From: Brasenia schreberi
Taxonomy: Eukaryota; Streptophyta; Magnoliopsida; Nymphaeales; Cabombaceae
Assembly (NCBI GenBank): GCA_036023115.1
Contig: JAYKKT010000046.1
Coordinates: 5,979,001 to 6,043,000 of the forward strand
DNA length: 64,000 bases
Direction: 5' to 3'
Positions 50,638 through 63,526 of the stretch are shown here, in pieces; the first letter of the stretch is position 1; each line of letters starts with the position of its first letter. The position numbers and the translations under genes were made by a program. Under the pieces are notes generated by a model. That model searched no databases and was not told the DNA's origin. It saw only the letters and a program-made list of their open reading frames with translations.

Positions 50638-51727
50638 CTACGACAAGTAATCACATGTAAACAGTTACATACTAACAAGGAACCAATTCCCATGATTGGT
50701 ATCAGTTATTCCAGCTTACAAAATCCAACAGGTGAGTGAAATACCATAATATGGTAGTCTAGAACCACTACATGAAAATGCATATATGCACATATACAAG
50801 GAAAATACTTGGGTACTTTGATGACAATGCACTTGAGCTCCACAGTTTTCGTTATAAGCATTTTTCATAAAATTAACCGTTAACACATGTCTAGAATGCC
50901 CAAAAAAACATTGAATCAACATATTACACATTTTTTCAATTTATAGATCAGGATTTATAAGCAAAGAAAAAATAGCTAAGAGCATTATCGTAAAATAATT
51001 ATAAATCCAATATACCTACGAAAATTTAAAATGTAAGCGCAATTCCAAGGTTCCTGAGCATGATCAATATGTGGTTACTTTTATGAAAAGAAGAGTTTTC
51101 TCTGTAAGAATAACCATACATATTTGATCTCCATGTTCAAATATACTGGAACTGCCATTCCGCTTTAATTGATAGGTGTATACAAGCATTTATGCTGTGT
51201 TATTTTCTAGTATTTTCTACCTAGATACATTCATTCACTCCTTATTTATTGATTTGTACTAATCGAATGGATGGTATATGTTATCACTTTCTAACTAATT
51301 GGAGCTTCTCGATACTTACTGACTTTCAATTCTGGTGTATATTGCATAAACCACTTAATATTGCCTTAACTTTGATGCTGGAAAATTGGTATATTCCTTT
51401 ATTTTTTTTGGAAAGGGTGCACCCCCTTGGTGCTTTCTGTTGGAACTTACTTATTCATCAAAAAGAGATACATGCTAACATATTGTATACAAAATATTAT
51501 ATTATGATCAAAAAGCAAAATGTTATTACTGAACATTTTCAAATTACCACATTGTGATTCATCACTGACTCGTGAAAGAAGAAAAGGCTGTCATTTGCAA
51601 TTTCACAAGTCCATTTTCTTGTCATCTAAACTGTTTTTTTGCACTCAAGCACAAAATACAAGATGTTGAATGTGTGCAGGCACTGAGGCTGATGATTCAT
51701 TTCAGAAGAGGGGCTCTTTTCTGTGCA

Positions 51728-52007
51728 CTGTTCAGCGCACTCAGTTACATCAGTAAGATGTGAACACTTCAAACCTGACAAAGCACGATATGTCAGTGGT
51801 TCCAGAATGGCTATCTCCAGATTGTACACAATACCACCAAATTTGGATGTTCCCACAAAAGAAGACACTGTTCAGCGCACTCAGTTACATCAATAAGATG
51901 TGAACACTTCAAACCTGACAAAGCACGATATGTCAGTGGTTCCAGAATGGCTATCTCCAGATTGTACACAATACCACCAAATTTGGATGTTCCCACAAAT
52001 GAAGACA
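51728..52007 (-). repeat. 140-bp tandem duplication within an exon-like frame
   Basis: Units at 51728-51867 and 51868-52007 both start ACTGTTCAGCGCACTCAGTT or carry its match and run in parallel with only a few differences. The unit is not a multiple of three, so it shifts any reading frame that crosses it. The encoded segment (GTSKFGGIVYNLEIAILEPL) is present twice. Confidence 0.85.
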
Positions 52008-52524
52008 CAATTGATGTGTACAAACCCCCAGGCCTGGAACTAAGCACTTGCAAATAAAAGTCCACAGTTGAAGGCTAGAAAACATCTTCTGCCAAACAGA
52101 CTACATATTTGGGATAAAAACACGTCAGTCATACTATAGTTATACTGTCCCCTCTCCGTAGATAGTTAATGATGAAGAAATCATTAATTAAAATTTACTC
52201 TTTATCGTGAAGGGTATTGATTTGTGATACTCCTACCGTAGCTTATGATAGAGTACAGTATGGATTTTCTTGTATATAATATATAAAAATTTACTTAAAA
52301 TTTACAAATCCACAAAATAAAAAAAGGGGGAAAACAAGTTCTAGCAGAAGACATAGAAAAAATATATAAACATTAATAAATTAACAAATAAAATTTATTT
52401 TTTAAAACAAAAAAATAACATTTATGATATTTAGTGTACGCTATGATAATTTTTTACAGACACGGGACATCATTGGAAGCAAGTCCTAAAAGGATATAAA
52501 TAGAGATCTTCCCATTGTTATCAG

Positions 52525-52546
52525 TATCGTACTGTATTGTACGATA
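52525..52546. repeat. Perfect 8-bp inverted repeat, TATCGTAC/GTACGATA
   Basis: TATCGTAC, a six-base spacer and GTACGATA form a perfect hairpin. Further TATCGTATCG and CGTATCACACGATA sequences follow within 100 bp. The style resembles the subterminal repeats of the hAT element at 18.0-23.4 kb, but no paired terminus was found. Confidence 0.6.
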
Positions 52547-53144
52547 TGATGTGATACATATCGTATCGTGACACTGGTATATCGCAAGTTGAAGTTATCG
52601 GGTTGTATTCTGCGATACAGCTCGTATCACACGATATGGCCACAGGGTCTCATGTTCCTATTTTCTTGGTTCTACAGGCAGTGCGGATCTGTTTCAACCT
52701 ATCGAGCCAAGGTCGAAACTAGACATGTCTAGGGACAGGCCCACCTAAGTTAAACTGTGTAAATCCACCCTTTTACAAGAGCATGGACCCATATTCCTAA
52801 TGAACCCCGAGAGTTCGACTCGAATTTGTTAAAGTTTAGAACAATAGAAAAGCTTATTGGTTTGGAACCAATCATGCTAAATGATAGTCCCTGGCCGAAC
52901 AGAAACTGACATTTGTTGGAGTTTATTGAAAGCTCTCAATGTGGTCTCCAGTGGCTCCTAAGGTGCTCTATGGCATCTGTGCAAGGCTCCCAACCCGGGT
53001 TGTGATATACATTTTGAGTTTTTTGAATTTTTTTTCTTTGTATTTGTTATTTTTTTGTGTTTTTCTTTTTTTTTAATGACAATATATGAGGTTATTAAGT
53101 GTGTGGATATGATTTTTATTGTATTCGTGAAGTGGGAGACAAAC

Positions 53145-53945
53145 TATTAGAGTGTTATTCGATATATTCGGCAAAAAATGACTAAGGGAGTATTTTTATC
53201 ATCTTCATATTTACTTCAATTAAATGCATATACTGATATTGATTGGGGTGGTAATCTCAATGACAGACACTCCACGACTTGTTATTGCATTTTTCTTGGC
53301 AACTCTCTTGTCTCCTGAAAATGCAAGAAACAACAAAATGTGTCCATTTCCTCTACTGAAGCTGAGTATCGCGTAATCGCCAACATGACTACTGAATTGA
53401 CTTGGCTCAGACGACTACTACAAGACTTAGGCGTGACACTCGAGTTCACTCCAATTTTGTACTGCGATAACAAGAGTACTATGTATATAGCTAACAACCA
53501 CACATTTAATGAAGGACCAAATATATCGAAATAAATTGTCATTATGTTCATGAAGAGTATCTACATAGCAATTTGACACTATAGTTTGTTAGATTTGAGT
53601 ATCAACTTGCAGATGCCTTCACCAAATCGCTACCCACTCCACGACTTCACTTCTTAGTTAGCAAACTTTCGGTCATGGCACCATTAGTTTGAGGGAGGGT
53701 GTTAAAAAAGCCCAAACGGCTACCTGAGGTAACCGTTGGGCCAACCCCGGAGACTGACAGGGGGTTGCATCTGAGTTCACTCTTACTTTCCTTCCCACTT
53801 CTCTTCCCTTCCTCTCTCTTTCTCGTGTATTCTATAAATACTCCTCTTGTAAATATTTTTCATTCAAGCCCTTTGTGGCTAAATAATATTCATTTTTTAA
53901 TATATTGTGCTTTTGTTGCATACGCTTTATTATAATTTTTTTTCT
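53145..53945 (+). mobile_element. 3' part of a Copia retrotransposon
   Basis: The frame reads the Copia RNase H: LNAYTDIDWGGNLNDRHST, SISSTEAEYRVIANMTTEL, TWLRRLLQDLG and YCDNKSTMYIANN. Beyond a stop and frame changes, QLADAFTKSLPTPRLHFLVS gives the usual C-terminal end. GTTTGAGGGAGGG is the polypurine tract, after which the 3' LTR begins at about 53700 (TGTTAAAAAAGCCC). The LTR has a TATA-like CTATAAATAC at about 53833 and ends near 53945. No 5' LTR, gag, integrase or RT is present here, so the element is truncated. It is not the same family as the element at 4031-6455. Confidence 0.85.
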
Positions 53946-54882
53946 AAGGCTTTTGAGAGTCATATTTTAAGGTAATATTCATAAACCTTCCGCTGCCACA
54001 ATCAAGATCATCTTCGTAAACAACGCTTAATTCCTCCCATAGAGCCTTACTTCCTTTTTCTCGTGTTACAAGATCCAAAGATAAAGCAAATCCACAACAA
54101 GAAAGAAGATGAATCTGAACAACTTCTGCCAAGATAAGAATGGAAGAAATATTATCTAGACCCTCTATTAAGAAAGTTTCATCAACATAATTTGCACAAA
54201 CGGTTGCCAACGATTCAAAACATAGAGACCAGATGTTCACCACGGCATTTGACTCAAAATATGCCAAGTATGTACTACAGAAGGCTAACTACTTAAAAGA
54301 AATCAGGTTGGTAGTGTAATTGCGTGCTTTTGCATCGTACAAGATAAGAGTATACTAGTAGTAAGACAATACAAGCAATTATCTACTCTCAAATAAAGCA
54401 ATTGAGCCATGTACATAGTAGCAAAGACGAACAACTAAGGAACTAAGCAAAGAAAAGCTCACCACCATTGTCATCTCCCACAATCGAAGAGCCGATGAAT
54501 GGCTTCTTAGCATCAAATCTTCTGTAAATCAAAGTGAGCGTCAACTATTGGTCATGAGCTCGCTATGGTGGGGTTCTAAATCGAAACAATTAACGGTGGC
54601 TTGCAAATGATCCATGGCACAATCTTTCGGACGACAATCCAAAAGTTCACTTCGGAATCAATCTCGACGGCTTCGGTGCCTCGTCTGATAAGTAGGGAGC
54701 AGCCCGCATTGCTGAGCATGCCTTATACATCGAGTTATAAAATGAATGAAGAGGGTTTGAAGCTTACGCATAAAAGAGCTTCAAAAGGACAATCGTACAA
54801 CTTCATATATATCTCCTATGTTAGATTTCCCTGCAACTTTCGATCTCATGCGGTCATCCTATGAAATAAATGGACACCCGCC

Positions 54883-54922
<40 letters not shown>

Positions 54923-57900
54923 AATCAGAATCTAGTTGGACCTGATTAGGGATGGCAAATCGGCTCGGGTCACTTGATAAAAAAGGATGACCCAGATCCA
55001 CCGCAATTTTTCTTGGGATCATATTCTTTGAACCCGGACCCCTTCAGATTCGGGTCGACCCCAATATTTAGAATATATACCTTACATACATTATACATAC
55101 CTACATAAGTATATATAACATTCATATATTGTACACTTATATGCCTATATCACGCGTATAATAAGCTTGTGAAATAGGAGCACAAAGAAACAATCGTGCA
55201 AAAGTCCTCTTTAATTATCCTTAAGGAAAATTGCTTTTTAATCAAGTACAATATGTAAAATATATAAGTTTACTCTTGCCAGCAATTGCATGAGAGCCGA
55301 GGAGGTGTAACCACTAATGTAAGAGTAATTATCATTAACGCCGACTTCTAAAAGTATCAATAGGAAAATTTTCCTTAAGTTCCAAAATGTATCAATAGGA
55401 AAATTTTCCTAATTCCTATATGTATAAAAGGCTTGTCTTGTATACTCTTCAACAGATCATGAAACAACCAAATTCGAGTTCAAACGACTAATATAGAATT
55501 GAAAAAATATGTCTTATTAGTAATATCCAAGGTCTCAATGACTCAATATACCTTCTCAAAAAAAGGATATAACTCGATCAATTCTAGTATGAATGAGTTG
55601 TGTCTTATTCTTTGGAATGGTCATTGTGTAGTCTTTTCGAAAAAATAAGAATCGCATAAATTAGAGATCAAACAAGAGTTATAGCAAAAGCAAGTATGCA
55701 AGGCCTGATAATTGGTTCATAAAAAGGTTAAAAATCACCAAAACCTAATTCTTATTTGAATTGATAGTTTTTTGTTCATTGAGTAGTCTCATTTGTCTAT
55801 TTTATATTGAGAGAGATGCGGCTAGAGTACTACAACCATGTCAAGTTGTCAAAGACCAATCTGATTTTTGTCTGAAGATAACCCAAACAAGGAATATTCC
55901 AAAGTTTTTCCATTAAATTTTAACCTTACTCGATAAGAACTCCAAAAAACTATCAGCATCCGATCTTATCATCTTCACTGAGATACGTCTCTACCGAGTC
56001 ACAGGGAACTACATTGCGTAAGTCTTTTTGAGCCATGTAAAAACGGAGGTCAACATTCTCTAGCACACTTTGCATCTCATCAACTCCAAACAATAAGAAC
56101 ACTGTGCCATTTGAGTTGAGTCATCCTCGGAAACAACTCTCTCACCATATTTGCCAGAAAAGGGGAGAACGAAACCATGGTTTTCTCTCTTTACCAAAAG
56201 TAACTACTAATAGGGGTTCTGAGATTCAAAAGTCTTTCTCTTATTTTCAACACTATGGACGGCTTTAAGGTACCAACAAAGCCATATGATAAAGAGGCAG
56301 AAATCAGGTGTGGCTGCATTCTATCTTTAATCCCATTGCCTACATCTTATTTGCATCTTTATTTTATAGGGTTTACATGTGTGTTTGTCAATGTATACAT
56401 CTTATTCATATCATGCCTCTATTCTATTAAGCATAAACACAGAAACCACATAGTTTTGAGCAAGTCAATAGTCTTCTTTGTACTGATCCATATATGCACT
56501 CGGATGAATTTTATTCAATGTCCACATAAGCTTAGTATTAAGTTTTGTTATGGTTTTGGAGTCAGTTTCGTGTAAATTTTGATTCGCTTTTGCATATTTC
56601 ATAGTTGATTTGCTATAGTACTTCTGCACGAAGTACTTGTTACACAAAAATTACGATGCATTAAACCAACGAATCTACTTAACTTCAGTTTAACTCCTTT
56701 GAATAGCCTTACAAGTTTGCCGTCTTAGTTAGAAATCCTTTCTGTTTAGTTTGCAGCCTTGTTTAGAAATTCTTTATGTTTAGTTTGCAGTTCCATACCT
56801 ATAACCTGGGATGTCCAATTTGCTTAGAGCAGGTAAAACCTGCAGTTGAACAAAGCCACCTAATGTTCGGTCCTTAAAGTTTAGGACCCCAAGGGTCTCC
56901 ACACCATTTGCACCACCAAATTGGTCACAAATCATCGGCGAACAAAACTCCATTCTTGTATTGGATCAATTATATTCTCTATTATTGTTGTACATGATTG
57001 TAGAGGTATAGCATAAATGCATCCGATAATGTGGGCAGTGGTGGACCCACTTTAGGATGAGATCAGGCATGCAGTTCACCAAATTTTGCATATAGAAAAT
57101 ACAAGTGTTTTATAGACATGAAATATAAGTTTGCATCATCCAAAAAAAAATTCCACTGAATGCAGGTGTTGGGTGGAGGTGGACCAGTGGCATTCGGATG
57201 TGGGATTCTGAAGAAAGATGTAATATTGGTCTTAGTTACATTTTATATAGTCATCCTGATGTGAGCCGAAAAGGTAATTGCGTTATTACCTCTTCAAGGA
57301 TGTAGGTATATGCATCCTTTTGTAATGGAAATTCTTTTGCAATGACCAATTTCATACCATTCTTGGTTATCAATTGATGGTGATTACAATTGTCTCTACG
57401 ATTGTCTCTGTTATGTCTTCATCGGATATGATCACCTTACTGAAATTCACCATGTTACAACTCATTTGGACTTTATATGATGCAGTTGAAAATCTTATCA
57501 AAATACTTTTGCAATTGTCAACCACCTTTGAAGTGTTCAGTAGTTACAAATACAAAAAGAAACAAAGACGGTTTTATGGTCATCCTATTGGGTAAGTTGA
57601 TATTTTTTCTATGTATATATATACATATTCATTTGATATGATAACTAGGTAATTCAAAGTAATTGCTTTGAGTATATAGAACCTTTATTGCTCCAAGGGT
57701 TGTTTTTTCTGAATGGTGCGGAAAGACTCGAGAGTATCACTAGTACAGAATATCACAAGTGCTCATGTTGGTGTGCTGCTTATAGAGACATAAAGATACT
57801 AGAGATTCAATGCGAGTTCTATAAGGTAAAGACTGAAGAAGATTATGTGTGATGCTGGCAAAGCCTGGAAATACTAGGGATCCGAAGTTAGATAAGATAA

Positions 57901-58199
57901 AAGGTTGAAAAGGATTTTTATCGGAACAAGGTGACTGAAATGTCAAAGATTTTTGCGGAAGTAGAAAGTGTAGTACCGAAGAAGAAGACAGAAAATCTTA
58001 AATTAGAAGACTGTCCAATTGTTTTTTCCTCTTTAGTGTATAATTATAAGTAAGATTTTACTATTAATGCATTTTATGGTCTAAGAATGCAACCTGAACT
58101 TTGTAGAAAGGTTATAAATTCATCATACATTATGGTTAATAAAATTACACCAGTAAATATCCACAATGAATCCTCGAATACTTAAGATAAATCTGTAGC
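53946..58199. other. Long stretch without a recognised gene
   Basis: A minus-strand frame at 53944-54267 (WSLCFESLATVCANYVDETF, ALWEELSVVYEDDLDCGSG) has normal codon texture and may be an exon. So may a short exon-like piece at about 54462-54522 (RFDAKKPFIGSSIVGDDNG) with a GTGAGC donor. I cannot name the gene. A (CT)n tract spans 54884-54921. A hAT-like terminus begins at 54946 (TTAGGGATGGCAAATCGGCT) and is followed by GGGTC-rich DNA. From 55 to 58 kb I see only AT-rich sequence with scattered short frames. Confidence 0.45.
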
Positions 58200-61100
58200 T
58201 CATGCATAAGAATGATGTCGATGCCTGTCTTTCTCACGAGAAGAAGAATAACTGTGGTAGTCACCTCGATCTGCAAACAGCAAGTTTCAAGTTAGGGAGA
58301 ACAAAATATAATACAAGATCCATAAGCAATAAAATCAAGTACCTCGTGATGAGTGGTGCCTTGATTTGTCTAAGTGTCCTGTAAGATGCAAAAACAGGAT
58401 ACCATTAAAGAAATTATCACGGTCGTAGACGAGCTGAGAATAACAAAATAAGATCAAGTAAACAAAATGATAATAAAAGTAGCCTTTGTTTTCATTACCA
58501 GAATCTTTTCCTTTCTCCTTGCTCCAATGACGACTTCTTTCCCTGAGTTTATCTATGTTCCTTTCTGTCTCCTTTTCTCTTTCTCTTTCCCTATCGGAAT
58601 CCCTCCCCCTATCGGAATCCCTCCCCCTATTACGATCTCGAGTTCTTGATCTCTCCTCCCGTTCCTTCTCCTTGCCTCTGTCCCCATTGGCATCCACCCG
58701 TTGATGATTGAGTTTTGTTTTCCCACAGTCTTCTTCGTTGACCTCCCCTTTTGGTGCACCTGAAACAGCCTCCTCAGACTTGCCAGATTCTTTTAAGAAA
58801 TCAACTGCTACCTTTGTTGAATCTTTAGCACCAGCAGTCTCTGTGTTTGGTGTCCCAGATTGTGCTGGGGTATCATTCCCGTTAGGTGTTGCCTAAGGAA
58901 GGAGTTAAGAATTAATATGATGAAAACAAGAATGACAGAAATCTTCGGATACTTAACACATAATGAAGGCTCACCTTTGGAGCTGAGGTTTGGGAGTCCC
59001 TTATCTTACTGGATAATGTAAAAGAATCAGAATCTTTAGATACAAGTACATATTGTGCCTTGGGAAGAGAATAAAGATGAGCAAGGACTTTACACACTTC
59101 ATCAATACCAGCTTTATCCGCACCAAAAATAGTCCACCAAGCTGGGTTTTCAGGAAGGGGAAGCTGAAACCGACGAGCTGCGGCATATACAACTCCACAG
59201 GCCACAACTTCGCTTTTGAAGCAGACACATAATGTTGTACGCAAACTACAGTGCAAAGTGGAGAAGCCAAAACAATTAACAAAACTTAGTATTCAGAAAA
59301 ATCTAGCAGAAACATCACTTGTCAAGAAACAAGCACAGTATAGCTTTGCCATCCAAGGAACAAGCATGATATGTCACCAGGATGCAGGACAAATGATGGA
59401 ATTTTACGAATTAAGTTTGCTTTCGCCATTTGTGAAATGTTGGATGATGACCAAATGATTCTTTTGAAGAATCACATGCATCCATAGGTTGTACCAAAAC
59501 AAGTACGCTGAGTGGTCATCAAGAGAGAAGAGACAAAAGAAAATGCACTACCTCCTGCAGAATGCCCTATTATAACAAGTGATGCATCTTCCTAACTGGG
59601 GATAGTGAGAGGCCCTTTTAGAAGACGTGCTGTGAAGGAACAAGAAGAGTTAAAAGCTCGATCACGCAAACAGTGATGCATTTTGTAGTCAAATCCATAC
59701 AAATGAGGTGGTACATATTTTTATTTGTTTAACTTTTTATCAAGAGCATCAACAACCCAATGTACCAAACCTGCAAGTATCGACCCCAAAAACGTGCATT
59801 TGGACAAGAGAACAAGTCCAAATAACTTCTAGATGAATGTAAGAGAAGTCAATAGACGAGTGCTACCTTGTAGGAACAATGCAAGCTTAGGATGTAAATG
59901 GAGGCTGGGGCAAAAGAGACGCACGAATGTTTGGAGACAACAAAGGAATAAGGAGCAGTAAGGCTCTGCGGAAGAGAAGTAATAAACGCAAGTTGAAGAC
60001 GCTATGTCATGACAGAGAGATGAACATGTATACATATATAGACATTGGGCAGACTCGAGCATTAAAAATGAACTCCGGTGAAGAGCCTTTCTTGGTAGCC
60101 CAAAGGATGGAAACAATTTTGTTAAATGCAGCTTGTCTATAAGCATGTATGTTTAGTTAATAACTCACACTCTAGTTAATGACACTGTATATATTCCCAA
60201 ATATAGAGTGAATGTCAAATCTCAAAGGTATACCTATCATTGGCTAGATTCCATGCTTCCTGCCTCAATTCTTTAGGGGCTCCAAGTGTTTCAAGATAAG
60301 AAGGTATAAACTTGTGAGGATGCTCCACGTGACAGATAAATCCCATCTCTTTCAGCAAGTGGCGTTCTGTTCTGATCAGTTCCATTTTCAGATCAGTGTA
60401 TTTCTGTAAAGTAGAAAAGAATGGCATTTAGAAATCAGGCACAAGGACATGAAAACGTATTCAGAAGCATGTGAAAAAACTGTGCATGTACGTGTTGAGC
60501 AAGAGAGAGAGGAAGAAAATATGTGAACATAAAACGTGGGAAAAGTAAAGAAATTACCTTAGAGAAGAAGTCAAAACGCTCAAGTGGTCGATTTTCTCTC
60601 CTACACTCCATTCGATGAAATACCAAAAATATATGTTTAGCTTTTCTTGGGCTTTCTTCCAGCTTTGAGGCAAGCCAAACGCAGCTGGCAGCAACTTTCT
60701 GCAAATCACAAGTTAAGGAGACCATGAAAAACAATGTTGAGAAAAGAATGCCAGCTGACACTTTGTTAGGGCATCATGCTCTTGTTAGCAGAATCAGACG
60801 TTTTTAGAGAACCAAGTTGCTAAGCAAAACCAGCATGAACTTCCACGACACAATGATGGAAACAAATATATTTACAGTAATTATTGTCTAATAACTGAAA
60901 CCTTAATGCGAAAAATCATTCACTCGATTCTGTCCATGACACCATTAATGAGATTAACAGAACATAACTTTGGTAGAATAGAAAGTAAACCAGTTCAAAT
61001 GAAACAAATATTATGTCATGAGATTGAAGCCTTGATTATATGCATTATGCAACATGATTTCCCTGATTATAGTGCTTCTGAATAGTGTTACACGATAATT

Positions 61101-61520
61101 TAGAATCTTAAAGTTCAGTCGCCAATAGTTCCAAAAATCTTATCAAAATCAAAAAAATGAAAAGCACACTACTACCAATTAGCAAAAATGGACTTACCTT
61201 GACATTGAAACGAGCAAAAGATTTCTTGCAATAGAACCGATGAAAAAGAACCTGCCCTGTTGCCATAACAGCTTGAGGCCTATACAGATTAAGGAAAAAG
61301 AAAGTCGCAAAGGCATGGTTCATAAATAGAAAATAAATGAATAAAAACATAAGAAACGAAAAGGATACAATCTGAGCAGTATGCCACTTTCTTGGATCAA
61401 GTCACAGCCATAAAGTCGCAGAGTCGTTTCTGTTTCTTCATCAATGCCATCTTTTCTAGAAGGTGAGTTCTTCAGTTGATCATCCGTAACATAAAATGTG
61501 TCGATTGCTGTATAAATCAT
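58200..61520 (-). CDS. CYCL1: Cyclin L (arginine/serine-rich, CDK11-type partner)
   Basis: Cyclin L proteins act in the nucleus with CDK11-type kinases on transcription and splicing. Eight exons (61369-61520, 61198-61279, 60558-60698, 60234-60403, 58975-59245, 58499-58892, 58343-58378, 58200-58270) splice in phase by GT-AG into 438 residues. The protein starts MIYTAIDTFYVTDDQLKNSP. The cyclin fold follows: LRLYGCDLIQESGILLRLPQ, AVMATGQVLFHRFYCKKSF, CVWLASKLEESPRKAKH, HRMECRRENRPLERFDFF, LKEMGFICHVEHPHKF and then VVACGVVYAAARRFQLPLPE in the second cyclin box. After a Ser/Thr-rich linker comes an RS-like tail with a tandem GRDSDR repeat and many RE/RD dipeptides. It ends with DKSRHHSSR and YHSYSSSREKDRHRHHSYA. 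The ATG at 61520 matches the family start. No lesion is seen. Confidence 0.93.
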
Positions 61521-63526
61521 CTTGCAATCAGCTAGAAATTGCCACAACTCTAGCTGCAGCACCAATACAACAAACAAAAAGATAATTAGTTGAGTGCACT
61601 ATACTTTTTCACGGCCCACAAGCATCCTATGCTGCTAATGTTCCCAAATTAGCATTTCACTAAAGTTAATTACTTGTGTGATCAGGCATTTATTATCAAT
61701 ATATTAACTTTTGAACTCTACATAAGAATAGCATATGTGATTTAGCGTAGATCTTCATAAGGAGGACATTAACACTCTCACATTACATAGTACACTAGAT
61801 AGTACCACAGTGGATATGTAGAAAATGCACTAACAAATTCACCAAACAAAGTAAATCAGAATATACCACTGAAGAAAACCAGGTAAATAAATTAGAGAAA
61901 ATAACAGCAGACTTCAATTCAGATGGTCAAGAATCAGGATTAATTAATGCAAGGAAATCAGGGTGTAGAAGCAAAATTTTTACTGGCCCTAACGAATAGA
62001 ACCCAGAAAAAGAAGTGCATTTGGTGATGAAGATTTGGAGTGTGAGTGTGGGGCCTGTCCGGGCTTCACTGGTTGTCTTCCAATCACAGAAGGCTGGGAT
62101 CAACTGAGTTGTTCTTGGGTTGGTCCAATATAATTTACTGTGTTCTGTGATGTTTGGATGTCATTGCACGTGCCAGTTGTCACTGCCTGAATTCATGTGT
62201 TGTTGCTAATCTTAGTAGTTATAGGAGGGTTCAGGAGGTAGACTTAAGGGGTGTTTGTTTGGGAGGCCAGAAGTAGGGATCTGGAACTCTAGTTGCAGTT
62301 CCAGCAATGGGGCCTCGTGATGGTGTAAATGGGCCCCGATGGGACACACTTTTTATTATGCGCTAAGGCCCATATTTGATCATGACTGGAACTGGAACAA
62401 CCGGTCTTGTAATCAAACACCCCCTTAGGGATGGGTATGACTAACTGGGCTAAGTCTGGTTATGTTGACAAGGTGGAGGCTGATTTTAAGGTATGGGATT
62501 GATTTGAGGTAGGTAGGTAGACTAGGTAGGGTCAGGTCGAGCACTGCTATATCTTGGTTTTAGATAAAATTGGGTTGGACTATGCCTTTAGGGCAGGTTA
62601 AGGTTGAAGAGACCAGGTTCTAGGTGGTACGATTCAGCTAGATATATGAAGACAACGATATTGGGAAGATGTTGGCCGGCTGGGGTGTTTAACTTTGGAC
62701 TTAAGCTAGGTCGAAGCTTAGTAAGCTGAAACTATGGTCTGTTAAAGTATGTTGTGGGTATGACAGGTCTAAAGGTTCCTAGGGTATGTATGGGTAGGAG
62801 GTGATAGTATATGACGGTTAGGTGATTATGGTTGAAAGGAACAGGTCCAATTGGGTTTAACTTAGATTATATGGGCAAGGGATTAAGGACTAGGGTTGAA
62901 GATAAGGTAATGGAGCAGATATTAGGCTGTGTTAGGGGCTAGTTTAGCTGGGATCTCTACAGTTCAGATTCAGGTTATTTAGCAAGCTACTTTACTAGAA
63001 CTACCCAAAGATGATGATCAGGAGTCACTCAATCAAAATGGGAAATGTTCAAATGAGTAAAGTTCGGAAAATACAAGATTAAACCATGAATGTCAGAGTG
63101 AAAAAAGCAAGAGCCAAACCATGATATCAGAGGGTCCGCGAGAGAAAACAAACGGCTATAATTCCCATGAAGATGTTAAATCTGAATCTACAAATTCAAC
63201 GACCAAACAAGTGCCTGAACTCAGATTCCACAGCTCGGTCATGACAACCTTCGCCAAACAAGATACAGTCAGTCAAATATAAGAATAATAACTAGAAGAA
63301 TCAAGACACCAGAATTAATTTGGAAAACCCTCTAAAAAGTGTGATTCACTATGTTATCAATAGCAGTTAGTGGGCCCATAGTGCTTTACGCTAATATAGT
63401 GGTGGCATGAATATAATGGATTTGGTGGTACACTATCATAGATTCATAATATCATTTAAAATTAAAACTAATATAGAGGACAGAGGATACAGGTATTTAA
63501 AATTAAAGTACCATAGTGCTTTATTT
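61521..63526. other. Upstream of cyclin L; no gene seen
   Basis: The first 100-500 bp should hold the cyclin L promoter and 5' UTR; I could not identify a confident core element. From about 62430 to 62960 the DNA is rich in degenerate GGTTAGG/TAGGT motifs without a clear period. No coding sequence was recognised before the LINE at 63527. Confidence 0.5.

Larger units (their letters stand above)
50638..53144. other. Unassigned DNA with a 140-bp tandem duplication
   Basis: The minus strand at 51811-52065 holds an open frame (VSSFVGTSKFGGIVYNLEIA, LEPLTYRALSG) that reads like protein-coding sequence but that I do not recognise. Part of it is duplicated in tandem. Otherwise I see AT-rich DNA and, at 52520-52640, a cluster of ATACGAT-type palindromes. 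Confidence 0.4.
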
